Assembly (NCBI RefSeq): GCF_016907275.1
Contig: NZ_JAFBBP010000001.1
Location: 310,001 to 374,000, forward strand
Length of the DNA stretch: 64,000 bases
Direction: 5' to 3'
Source of the DNA: Micromonospora luteifusca
GTDB taxonomy: Bacteria; Actinomycetota; Actinomycetes; Mycobacteriales; Micromonosporaceae
A model generated the notes under the pieces. The model was not told where the DNA came from, made no database searches, and saw nothing but the letters and a program-made list of their open reading frames with translations. The translations under genes were made by a program, and so were the position numbers. This document shows, one piece after another, positions 27,009 through 33,502 of this stretch (position 1 is its first letter; the number at the start of each line of letters is the position of its first letter).

Positions 27009-27163
27009 GCACCTCCCGGTGCGCAGGCAACGGCTACTTCCGCTTTCAACGGGGAGACGTGGGTTCAAATCCCACCGCCACTTCGGGTGGCGTCGACCAG
27101 CGGCCCAGGTCACCTTGGCCCGCAAGGGCCGGTCGCCGTTACCGCTTCGACCTCGGGAGATGC
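27009..27163 (+). ncRNA. Y-RNA-like element 1 with permuted tRNA mimic
   Basis: The ends pair (GCACCTCCCG with CGGGAGATGC, one mismatch). Inside, in order: a T-arm at 27059-27075 with loop TTCAAAT, a capped acceptor-like stem at 27076-27092 (CGCCAC/GTGGCG around ttcgg), a D-arm at 27095-27111 (GACC/GGTC with GG in the loop), and an anticodon-like stem GGCCC-GCAA-GGGCC at 27117-27130. T-arm, then acceptor cap, then D-arm is the circularly permuted order known for YrlA-type bacterial Y RNAs. It shares the inner motifs CCCGGTGCG and GACCTCGGG with the other elements. It lies upstream of a Ro60-family gene, whose product binds such RNAs. No promoter was identified. Confidence 0.75.
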
Positions 27164-27166
27164 GCT

Positions 27167-27279
27167 CACGCCGCACACCCGGTGCGACGGATACGGATAC
27201 TTCTGGTAAGGGCCCGGTAAGGGCCTGCGGTTCGAGCCCGCAACACCGTGTCCACTTCTGATCTCGGGTGTGCGGCGTG
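27167..27279 (+). ncRNA. Y-RNA-like element 2 (T-arm only)
   Basis: A perfect 15-base terminal stem (cacgccgcacacccg at 27167-27181 against 27265-27279). A canonical T-arm lies at 27226-27242: TGCGG, loop TTCGAGC, CCGCA. No D-arm or capped acceptor stem follows, unlike elements 1 and 4. The inner motifs CCCGGTGCG and TGATCTCGGG are shared with the other elements. It may be a smaller Y RNA with partial tRNA mimicry, or a decayed copy. Confidence 0.65.
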
Positions 27280-27345
27280 ACCACCTCCTCGTCGACCACG
27301 AGATCGCAAACTCTGTTGCCCGGGCTCGCCGGCCACCACTACGGT

Positions 27346-27397
27346 CGTGACCGCACTTCCCGGTGCGTTGAGTTCGATCTCGGGAAGCGCGACCACG
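27346..27397 (+). ncRNA. Minimal Y-stem-like hairpin (element 3)
   Basis: CTTCCCG at 27356-27362 pairs with CGGGAAG at 27381-27387, and weaker pairing extends outward to 27346 and 27397. The inner sequence gtgcgttgagttcgatct keeps the same CCCGGTGCG and TTCGATCTCGGG motifs that line the stem in the three larger elements, but with only a short loop. It looks like a Y-RNA Ro-binding stem without the tRNA-like module. It overlaps the 5' edge of element 4 by a few bases, so separate transcription is uncertain. Confidence 0.45.
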
Positions 27398-27542
27398 CCG
27401 CACACCCGGTGCGCAGGCAACGGTTACTTCAGGGTTCCGCAGATGGGGGTTCGAATCCCCTCGACACCTCCGGGTGGGTAGTTCAACGGACAGAACGGCG
27501 GACTAGTCCGTGGCCGATTCTGATCTCGGGTGTGCGGTGCGG
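27393..27542 (+). ncRNA. Y-RNA-like element 4 with permuted tRNA mimic
   Basis: A 16-base terminal stem (27393-27408 against 27527-27542, one mismatch and one G-T pair). Inside: a T-arm at 27445-27461 with loop TTCGAAT, an acceptor-like stem CACC-TCCG-GGTG at 27465-27476, a D-arm at 27481-27496 (GTTC/GAAC with GG in the loop), and an anticodon-like CGGAC/GTCCG hairpin at 27499-27510. It shares the inner motifs CCCGGTGCG and TGATCTCGGG with elements 1 and 2. The TROVE gene starts 34 bases downstream, the classic placement of a Y RNA beside rsr. Confidence 0.75.
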
Positions 27543-27575
27543 TGGCGCTTTCCCGGCTGACTGACGGGGGTCGTC

Positions 27576-29105
27576 ATGGCCAAGTTCAACCTCAAGCTGC
27601 GTAAGAGCCAGCGTCGGCCGACGACCGGAGAGGGCGCGCCCGGCTTCACCCGTGAGCCGCGCCTCGAGCTGTTCCTACTCGCCGTCTCCAACATGGTCGG
27701 CGACGACACCTTCTACGAGGGCGCCACGACCCGGGACGCTCGTTTCCGGGACCTGGTCGCCGCCGTCGCCGTTGCCGACCCCAACTGGTTCGGCCGCTTC
27801 GTACCGTGGCTCCGGACTGGCGCGATGATGCGTTCGGCGTCGGTGGTGGCGGCCCTGGAGGGTGCCCGCGCCCAGGTCGCCGCGGGAATCGCGGGCTCAC
27901 GGGCCGTCGTGAACTCCGCGCTGCAGCGTGCGGACGAGCCGGGCGAGGCTCTGGCCTACTGGCTGGCACGCCACGGTCGGGCACTGCCCAAGCCGGTCAA
28001 GCGGGGCATCGCCGACGCCGCGGTCCGGTTGTACACCGAGCGGAGTCTGCTCAAATACGACTCGGTCGGCAGCCAGGTGCGATTCGGTGACGTCATCGAT
28101 CTGACCCACCCCACCGCGAAGGACGACCGGCAGGGTGACCTGTTCCGGCACGCGCTGGACCGGCGACACCGGCGGGACAACCCACTGCCGACGTCGCTGC
28201 GGATGCTGGCGGCGCGGGACGCGCTCATGGCGATGCCGGTCGAGCAGCGCCGGGCGGTCACCGATCCGGCGACGCTGGGCGCTGCCGGTATGACGTGGGA
28301 GGCCCTGGCCGGCTGGCGACAGAACGCGATGGACGCCCCGGCGTGGGAGTCCGTCATCCCGACCATGGGCTACCTGGCGTTGCTGCGTAACCTGCGCAAC
28401 TTCGACCAGGCAGGGGTCAGCGACACCGTCGCGGAGACCGTGGCGGCCAAGCTGTCGGATCCGGGCGCGGTCGCCACCTCGCGGGTGCTGCCGATGCGCT
28501 TCCTGTCGGCGTACAACGCGGCACCGAGCCTGCGGTGGGCGTACCCGTTGGAGAAGGCGTTGCAGCACGCCCTGTCGAACGTGCCCGCCCTGGATGGTCG
28601 GACCCTCGTCCTCATCGACACGTCCGGCTCGATGCGGAGCCCGTTCAGCAAGGACGGCACGCTGCTCTGCTGGGACGCCGCCACGGTGTTCGGCCTGGCG
28701 CTGGCAGCCCGGGCACGGGCGGCCACGGTGGTCTCATTTTCGAATGAGAGCCGGGTGTTCCCGGCGTTGGCGGGTGAGTCGGTGCTCGCGGCGGTGCGGC
28801 GGTTCAAGGACGGTGGATATTTCTTCGGGATGGGCACCGACACCGAGAAGGCGTTGCGGACGCATGTCGGCGGGCACGACCGGGTGGTCATCCTCACCGA
28901 TGAGCAGGCTCAGTGGCACGGCCAGACGAACGTCGCCGCGGCGGTGCCCGCGGAGATACCCGTGTACACCTGGAACCTGGCCGGCTACCGGCTCGGTCAC
29001 GCGCCCACCGCGCCGAACCGCCACACCTTCGGCGGTCTGTCCGACGCCGCGTTCGCGATGATCCCGCTCATCGAGGCGGGATCTCACGACCGCTGGCCCT
29101 TCTGA
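27576..29105 (+). CDS. rsr: TROVE and vWA domain protein, bacterial Ro60 orthologue (Rsr-like)
   Basis: A 509-residue protein. The alpha-helical TROVE ring covers about residues 20-330, starting TREPRLELFLLAVSNMVGDDTFYEG. A von Willebrand A domain follows, with MIDAS motif D348-T-S350-G-S352 in VLIDTSGSMRS. Ro60 rings bind single-stranded RNA ends in the cavity and Y RNAs on the outside. In bacteria Rsr works with Y RNA in RNA decay and rRNA maturation, for example with PNPase. Length and domain order match the family. The start has ACGGGGG 7 bases upstream. It sits 34 bases after the last Y-RNA-like element and is followed at once by a terminator. Confidence 0.93.
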   Translation: MAKFNLKLRKSQRRPTTGEGAPGFTREPRLELFLLAVSNMVGDDTFYEGATTRDARFRDLVAAVAVADPNWFGRFVPWLRTGAMMRSASVVAALEGARAQVAAGIAGSRAVVNSALQRADEPGEALAYWLARHGRALPKPVKRGIADAAVRLYTERSLLKYDSVGSQVRFGDVIDLTHPTAKDDRQGDLFRHALDRRHRRDNPLPTSLRMLAARDALMAMPVEQRRAVTDPATLGAAGMTWEALAGWRQNAMDAPAWESVIPTMGYLALLRNLRNFDQAGVSDTVAETVAAKLSDPGAVATSRVLPMRFLSAYNAAPSLRWAYPLEKALQHALSNVPALDGRTLVLIDTSGSMRSPFSKDGTLLCWDAATVFGLALAARARAATVVSFSNESRVFPALAGESVLAAVRRFKDGGYFFGMGTDTEKALRTHVGGHDRVVILTDEQAQWHGQTNVAAAVPAEIPVYTWNLAGYRLGHAPTAPNRHTFGGLSDAAFAMIPLIEAGSHDRWPF

Positions 29106-29144
29106 GGACGCTGAAGCCGGGTCTCCGACCCGGCTTCAGCGTCC
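29106..29144 (+). terminator. Strong hairpin terminator of the TROVE gene
   Basis: Perfect 18-base arms (ggacgctgaagccgggtc and complement) around a 3-base loop, beginning at the base right after the TGA stop. Confidence 0.85.
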
Positions 29145-29163
29145 CCGAGGCCACCCACCCGAA

Positions 29164-29286
29164 GAGTTCAGCCCGTCCCGGCGGTGGGCTCGGCGAGGGT
29201 TCGGAGCGTTGCGGTGGTCGCCGGGTCAGCTGGGAAGAACGCCTCCACGGCCAGCCCGGAGACGGTGACATCCAGCGGGGTGCCGA
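29164..29286. repeat. Direct repeat copy A (3' end of the XRE-regulator gene)
   Basis: 123 bases matching 31347-31469 with six differences and no gaps. The other copy is the end of the intact XRE-type gene. The two copies bracket a 2.06-kb segment holding an MFS gene and an ArsR gene. Confidence 0.85.
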
Positions 29287-29287
29287 G
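29168..29287 (-). pseudogene. Truncated C-terminus of an XRE/MmyB-like regulator
   Basis: On the - strand this reads GTPLDVTVSGLAVEAFFP onward to a TGA, the same last 38 or so residues as the intact regulator at 31351-32163, with the end changed from AELG to AGTG. No homologous sequence exists upstream of the break, so it is a fragment, not a gene. Confidence 0.75.
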
Positions 29288-29356
29288 CGCGAAGGGTACG
29301 CGCTCCGGCGAGCTTCGAGGACCACCGTCGACAGGTCTCGGCGGGATGGCAGGAAA

Positions 29357-30628
29357 TCACTCCTCGGGCAGCTTGCGCATGGTGCGCAGCGGGGAGAAGG
29401 CGACCCAGAACACCCCGAGCAGGGCACCGAGGGTGGCGATCCAAAGGGCGGGACGTACCCCGAGCGCGGTGCCGAGCACCCCGCCGAGCAGCGCGCCGAC
29501 CGGCCGGATGCCGTAGTTGACGGTGCGTTTGAGACCGGAGACCATGGCGAGCATCGTCTCCGGTGTGGCCGCGATCTGCACCGATCCGGCTGCGATGTCG
29601 AGGACCATGACGCCCAGCGCAGAGACGAACTCGGCGGTGATCAGCAGCGCGAGCACCAGCGGCCGCGGTCCCCCCGCCAGCGGCACGAGGATCAGTGGGG
29701 CTGGAAAGACGACAAGGCCGAGGATCACTGCGGGGCCGATGCCGATGCGGCGACTGACCGGGCCGGTGACCGCTGCGCCGAGCAGTCCGCCGAACGCGCC
29801 GACCCCGACGATTATGCCGAGCACGCCGGGGGCAACATCGAGCTCGGTGGTCACGTACAGCACGAAGAGCGCGGCGAACATGTAGTTGAACAGGTTGAGC
29901 GTGGTGGTGCCGAGCAGGATCGCTCGTAGCACCGCAGAGCGGGCCACGTACCGCGCGCCGGCGGCCATGCCCAGGCCGGGGCCGCTCTGCACGGGACGCT
30001 CGGTGACCCTGATCCGGATCAGGAAGACAGCCGACGCCAGGTAGGTGAGCACGTCGGCGACCAGTGCGATCGGGGCTGTAAGCACCTGCACGAGCACGCC
30101 ACCGATACTCGGGCCGGCCACGTACGACATAGCTCTGCTGCCGTTGACCAAACTATTGGCGTCCACGTAGTCCGGTCGCCGAACCAGCGCGGCGAAAAGG
30201 CTGCTGTGGGCCACCTCGAAGAACACCGAGAGGATCCCGATCAGGAAGGCCACGACGCAGAGCAGCGGCAGGTTCAGTGCACCCGCCCACCACAGCAGCG
30301 GCACGGCCAGCAGAAGGCCCGCCCGGCCAAGGTCAGCGATGATCATGACCTGGCGACGGCGAGGGTACCGGTCCACCCAGGCGCCGGCCGGCAGTGCGAA
30401 GAACAGGTTCGGCAGCAGCGAGGCAGCGGTCAGGTAACTCATCTCGGCCGGTCCCGCGCGGAGCGCGAGCACGGCCAGCAGCGGCACGGCGAGCAGGGTG
30501 ATCTGGTCGCCGAAAAGCGAGACGGTCTGCGCGGACCAGTACCGGCGGAAGGCCTTCTGCTGTAGTAGCGGTGGGATGCGCGGCCGGCGCGGCGGTGCCG
30601 AGTCGGCCCGGACGAGGGGTTCCGTCAC
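29357..30628 (-). CDS. MFS efflux transporter (MFS_3-type)
   Basis: A 423-residue, 12-helix transporter. It opens FRRYWSAQTVSLFGDQITLLAVPL, has the loop 2-3 motif GAWVDRYPRRR, and has a central loop after six helices. This type includes macrolide and drug exporters of actinobacteria. It starts at a GTG 13 bases after the ArsR stop, so both share a promoter and the ArsR protein probably controls its expression. The substrate is unknown. It lies inside the segment bounded by the 123-base direct repeats. Confidence 0.88.
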   Translation of the reverse strand: MTEPLVRADSAPPRRPRIPPLLQQKAFRRYWSAQTVSLFGDQITLLAVPLLAVLALRAGPAEMSYLTAASLLPNLFFALPAGAWVDRYPRRRQVMIIADLGRAGLLLAVPLLWWAGALNLPLLCVVAFLIGILSVFFEVAHSSLFAALVRRPDYVDANSLVNGSRAMSYVAGPSIGGVLVQVLTAPIALVADVLTYLASAVFLIRIRVTERPVQSGPGLGMAAGARYVARSAVLRAILLGTTTLNLFNYMFAALFVLYVTTELDVAPGVLGIIVGVGAFGGLLGAAVTGPVSRRIGIGPAVILGLVVFPAPLILVPLAGGPRPLVLALLITAEFVSALGVMVLDIAAGSVQIAATPETMLAMVSGLKRTVNYGIRPVGALLGGVLGTALGVRPALWIATLGALLGVFWVAFSPLRTMRKLPEE

Positions 30629-30641
30629 GGTCTGTCTCCGC

Positions 30642-31238
30642 TCAATGGACCTGCGGGTTTACGGGTCCACGCGGCACCGCCATCTGGATGATCTTTACCG
30701 GGCGGGACCCGGGTGGGCGACTCGCCGGGTCGGCGACGCGTTCGTCGTACCGGGCCAGCAGTTTGTCGACCTCCTCCGTGAGCTCGCGTAGCTCTCCGGC
30801 GGTGACATGCAGCAGCGTGTCGCCGAAGCCAGCGGCGGCTCGCCATTCGACGGGCTCGTCGCCGCGGACCGCGAGGTAGTCCTGCGCGTATTGCACGTAG
30901 AGGGCAAGCACCACATTGTTGAGTTGATCGGTGGCAGCCTTCATGACCGGGTCGTCGGAGTCGTCGTCCCAGGACGTGTATCGCGTGGTGGCCCGCCAGG
31001 GCCGTTCCCGAGCGTCCGCCCCGGCAACGCGTTCGGCGAACCCATACTTGGCGAGCTGGCGCAGGTGGAACGAGCAGTTCGGGACGTTGTCGTCGAGCCG
31101 GGCGGCAGCCTGAGTTGCGGTCATGGGGCCGTCGCTGCGCAGCAGCCCGATCAGACGCATCCGCAGCGGGTGCGCGTACGCCCGCAAAGTCCGTGGGTCG
31201 GTGAGCTTGATTGAACGCTCAGGCACCTCTTCGGTCAT
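30642..31238 (-). CDS. ArsR-family winged-helix regulator
   Basis: A 198-residue protein. The N-terminal winged helix (LRAYAHPLRMRLIGLLRSDGPMTATQAAARL, then SFHLRQLAKYGFAE) is of the ArsR/HTH_20 type. The remaining 110 residues are helical and hold no metal-binding Cys set, so it is not a classic metal sensor. Probably a repressor of the MFS gene it precedes. The ATG at 31238 lies only about 8 bases from the likely transcription start. Confidence 0.87.
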   Translation of the reverse strand: MTEEVPERSIKLTDPRTLRAYAHPLRMRLIGLLRSDGPMTATQAAARLDDNVPNCSFHLRQLAKYGFAERVAGADARERPWRATTRYTSWDDDSDDPVMKAATDQLNNVVLALYVQYAQDYLAVRGDEPVEWRAAAGFGDTLLHVTAGELRELTEEVDKLLARYDERVADPASRPPGSRPVKIIQMAVPRGPVNPQVH

Positions 31239-31252
31239 ATACTAGAGAGTGC

Positions 31253-31281
31253 TTTAGAAAGATGTCTTTAGCAACTGTCAA
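31253..31281 (-). promoter_or_regulatory. Promoter and operator of the ArsR-MFS unit
   Basis: On the - strand a perfect -35 TTGACA (31281-31276) is followed after 17 bases by TCTAAA (31258-31253). Between and over them lies a near palindrome AAAGA-CA-TCTTT (31258-31269) and two direct CTAAAG copies, a plausible ArsR binding site. The stretch is notably AT-rich against its surroundings. Confidence 0.6.
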
Positions 31282-31346
31282 ACGTCCGACACCTCCGACT
31301 CCCAGGTGTGGTGGGGGGCTGCGGCCGCTGAGGACGCCCTCTTGAG

Positions 31347-31469
31347 GAGTTCAGCCCAATTCGGCGGTGGGCTCGGCGAGGGTTCGGAGCGTTGCGGTGG
31401 TCGCCGGGTCAGCCGGGAAGAACGCCTCGACGGCCAGCCCGGAGACGGTGACATCCAGCGGGGTGCCGA
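31347..31469. repeat. Direct repeat copy B (in the intact XRE-regulator gene)
   Basis: The native copy of the 123-base repeat. It covers the last 39 codons and stop of the XRE-type gene plus 4 bases after it, and is about 95% identical to 29164-29286. Confidence 0.85.
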
Positions 31470-32163
31470 AGAGTGTCGTGGTGCTCACGAAAGACAGCAC
31501 CTGGTCGCCGTGGTGGTACCGCAACGGGATGACGACACGCGACACGGCGTCGTCGCTGATCGGCGCCGCCACGTCGTTGCCGCCGGGATAGCCTCGAAGC
31601 TCCTGATGCAGCTCGTACAGGCTCGGGTCGTTGGTTGTCACGGCCTGCTGGTGCAGTCGTTTGAGCAGATGGGCGCGCCACTCGGGAAGGTTGCGGATGC
31701 GCGGGGCCATGCCGTCGGGGTGCAGGCTGAGCCGCAACACGTTGATCGGTGGGTTCAGCAGGTGAGGGTCGGCACCAGTGGTGAACAGGGCAACGGCAGA
31801 GTTGGCCTCGACGAGCTGCCAATGCTGGTCGACGAGCAGAGCGGGGTACGGGCTGTGGCCGTCGATGATCTGCCGCACGGCGGCACGTAGGGGAGCCAAC
31901 TCCGGGTCGTTCAGCTGGCGGCTGGGGTAGGCGGGGGCGTAGCCGCCGGCGAGCAGCACGGTGTTGCGCTCACCCAGCGGCATGTCGAGCTGCTCGGCCA
32001 GCCGCAGGATCAACTCCGAACTCGGTCGGGATCGCCCGGTCTCCACGAAGCTCAGATGCCGGGCCGACACGCCCGCCTCGATCGACAGGTCGAGCTGACT
32101 CTTCCCGCGAGTTCGACGCCAGTCGCGCAGCAGCTCCCCGACCCCTCGCCCCTGCCTGGTCAT
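31351..32163 (-). CDS. XRE-family regulator with MmyB-like ligand-binding domain
   Basis: A 270-residue protein. An N-terminal Cro/C1 helix-turn-helix (ELLRDWRRTRGKSQLDLSIEAGVSARHLSFVETGRSRPS) is followed by the MmyB-type PAS-like domain (PALLVDQHWQLVEANSAVALF and INVLRLSLHPDGMAPRI), which may bind a fatty acid or similar ligand. I choose the ATG at 32163 over the GTG at 32172 because GGGGT lies about 9 bases before the ATG. It is divergent from the DUF1330 gene, its likely target. Its 3' end is duplicated at 29164. Confidence 0.88.
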   Translation of the reverse strand: MTRQGRGVGELLRDWRRTRGKSQLDLSIEAGVSARHLSFVETGRSRPSSELILRLAEQLDMPLGERNTVLLAGGYAPAYPSRQLNDPELAPLRAAVRQIIDGHSPYPALLVDQHWQLVEANSAVALFTTGADPHLLNPPINVLRLSLHPDGMAPRIRNLPEWRAHLLKRLHQQAVTTNDPSLYELHQELRGYPGGNDVAAPISDDAVSRVVIPLRYHHGDQVLSFVSTTTLFGTPLDVTVSGLAVEAFFPADPATTATLRTLAEPTAELG

Positions 32164-32304
32164 CGTCGTCACACCCCGACCCTAATTGCCGCATCGGAGC
32201 AGCGACCTTTACCTGCGACGTAATCGACAACGCGCGCCGGCTCCCGAGACCATGTCCTCCGAGGCGACACCCCGGCCTCATTTCCCGCGAGCAAGGAGAG
32301 ACTC

Positions 32305-32652
32305 ATGGCCCCCGCGTACGCGCTCGCTCACCTGCGCCGAGCACCGGTCCACGCCGACGTGCTGGAATACCTGGAGCGCATCCAGTCGACCCTCACGCCC
32401 TTCGGTGGCCGGTTCATCGTCCATGGTGGAGTCGTCGACGTACTCGAAGGCAGTTGGCCGGGCGATGTGGTCATCATCGAATTTCCGGACCTGACCCGGG
32501 CCCGCTCCTGGTACCAGTCCAGCGCCTACCAGGAGATCAAAACCCTGCGGACGAGGCACCTCACCGCCGACGTGATCCTCGTCGAGGGAGTTGAGGCCGA
32601 CCACAGCTCGGCGCAGATGGCCGCCGCACTCCGTCGAGCCGGGAGCCGGTAG
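32305..32652 (+). CDS. DUF1330 family protein
   Basis: A 115-residue ferredoxin-like alpha/beta barrel protein. The family features are YLERIQSTLTPFGGRFIVHGG, then VVIIEFPDLTRARSWYQSSAYQEI. These dimeric small proteins have no settled biochemical role. The start has AAGGAGAGACTC before the ATG. It is transcribed away from the XRE-type regulator, a pair seen often in actinobacteria, and its stop abuts the stop of the convergent lipoprotein gene. Confidence 0.85.
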   Translation: MAPAYALAHLRRAPVHADVLEYLERIQSTLTPFGGRFIVHGGVVDVLEGSWPGDVVIIEFPDLTRARSWYQSSAYQEIKTLRTRHLTADVILVEGVEADHSSAQMAAALRRAGSR

Positions 32653-33420
32653 TCAGTCGTTCAGACCGAGTTGGGGATACAGGGCGTCGGGCGCGGCGAC
32701 CGCTCCCTCCGGGCGCGTGACGCCGGTGGACGCACCGAAGTCGCTGTAGCGAAGGGACGCGTTCGGCAGCCCACTGGCGGCGGGGATCAGGAAACCGACC
32801 AGCCGCCCGTCGGCATCCAGCGTCGCGCGGAACGGGTGGCTGCGTACGCCGTCGGGAAACGTGCCTCCCGGAGGGGGGCGGAAGTTGATCCCGGTGCCGG
32901 GGCCGACCCGGGTCACGTCGAACGTCCCGACGATCTCAGAGCCGTCCGCTCGCGCGGTGACGATCGCGTTGATGAGGCGGGCCGAACCGCCGGGGTCGTT
33001 CTTGCCCGGCGCGAAGCTGAGGGCGAAATCCGGGGGCACCCGGGCCGGGTCGAGGGTCATCCATTCGTGGCCGACACCCGGGAGGTCCAGGTCGGTCTTC
33101 AGGTAGACGTCACTGTCGATCATCCGGATCTCGATGACGCGGCCGGACATCGACATCGTGGTGATGCCGCGCTTCTTGACGTTGTCGGTGTGCGACAGCG
33201 TCGTGATCTGACTCGCGAAGTCGACATCGAGGCGGAAGCTCGTCTGATCGATGAACGTCGTGCCTGCCGTCAGCAGGTCGATCGCCTTTGCCGTGTCGGC
33301 TGCGTCAACTCCGACCGTCGGCGCCACGGCGGGTTCTTCTGTCGTCCCCATGGCGACCGAGCAGGCCAGTACGAGCAGAATCGCCCCGGAGATGCCGGCC
33401 ACCACCGCTCGACGTGCCAT
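32653..33420 (-). CDS. LppX/LprG-like lipoprotein
   Basis: A 255-residue predicted lipoprotein. The signal peptide AVVAGISGAILLVLAC has lipobox VLAC with Cys near residue 20. The domain has TTFIDQTSFRLDVDFAS and a beta-rich body with SDVYLKTDLDLPGVGHEWMTL and a C-terminal RATLDADGRLVGF, typical of LppX/LprAFG lipid carriers. Those move lipids between the inner membrane and the envelope; this one's cargo is unknown. The ATG at 33420 starts MARRAVVAG. It lies downstream of the beta-propeller gene on the same strand but beyond a terminator. Confidence 0.78.
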   Translation of the reverse strand: MARRAVVAGISGAILLVLACSVAMGTTEEPAVAPTVGVDAADTAKAIDLLTAGTTFIDQTSFRLDVDFASQITTLSHTDNVKKRGITTMSMSGRVIEIRMIDSDVYLKTDLDLPGVGHEWMTLDPARVPPDFALSFAPGKNDPGGSARLINAIVTARADGSEIVGTFDVTRVGPGTGINFRPPPGGTFPDGVRSHPFRATLDADGRLVGFLIPAASGLPNASLRYSDFGASTGVTRPEGAVAAPDALYPQLGLND

Positions 33421-33459
33421 GGCCGCAGCGTATTCGGCTTCCGCAAGCTCAAAGCAGCA

Positions 33460-33490
33460 CTGGTCCCGGTCGACGAGCGACCGGGACCAG
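33460..33490 (-). terminator. Terminator after the beta-propeller gene
   Basis: Perfect 13-base arms (ctggtcccggtcg and complement) with a 5-base loop, 12 bases past the stop of the beta-propeller gene. Confidence 0.75.
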
Positions 33491-33502
33491 CGGGTCACGC
33501 TG

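Noticed and set aside
27059..27461. True tRNA genes, suggested by three T-arm-like sequences
   Set aside because: The D-arm follows the T-arm instead of preceding it, or is missing, and no acceptor ends can pair in normal order. Permuted Y-RNA modules explain the pattern better.
29164..31469. An insertion sequence or transposon
   Set aside because: No transposase or integrase and no inverted terminal repeats. The flanks are direct repeats derived from a gene end.
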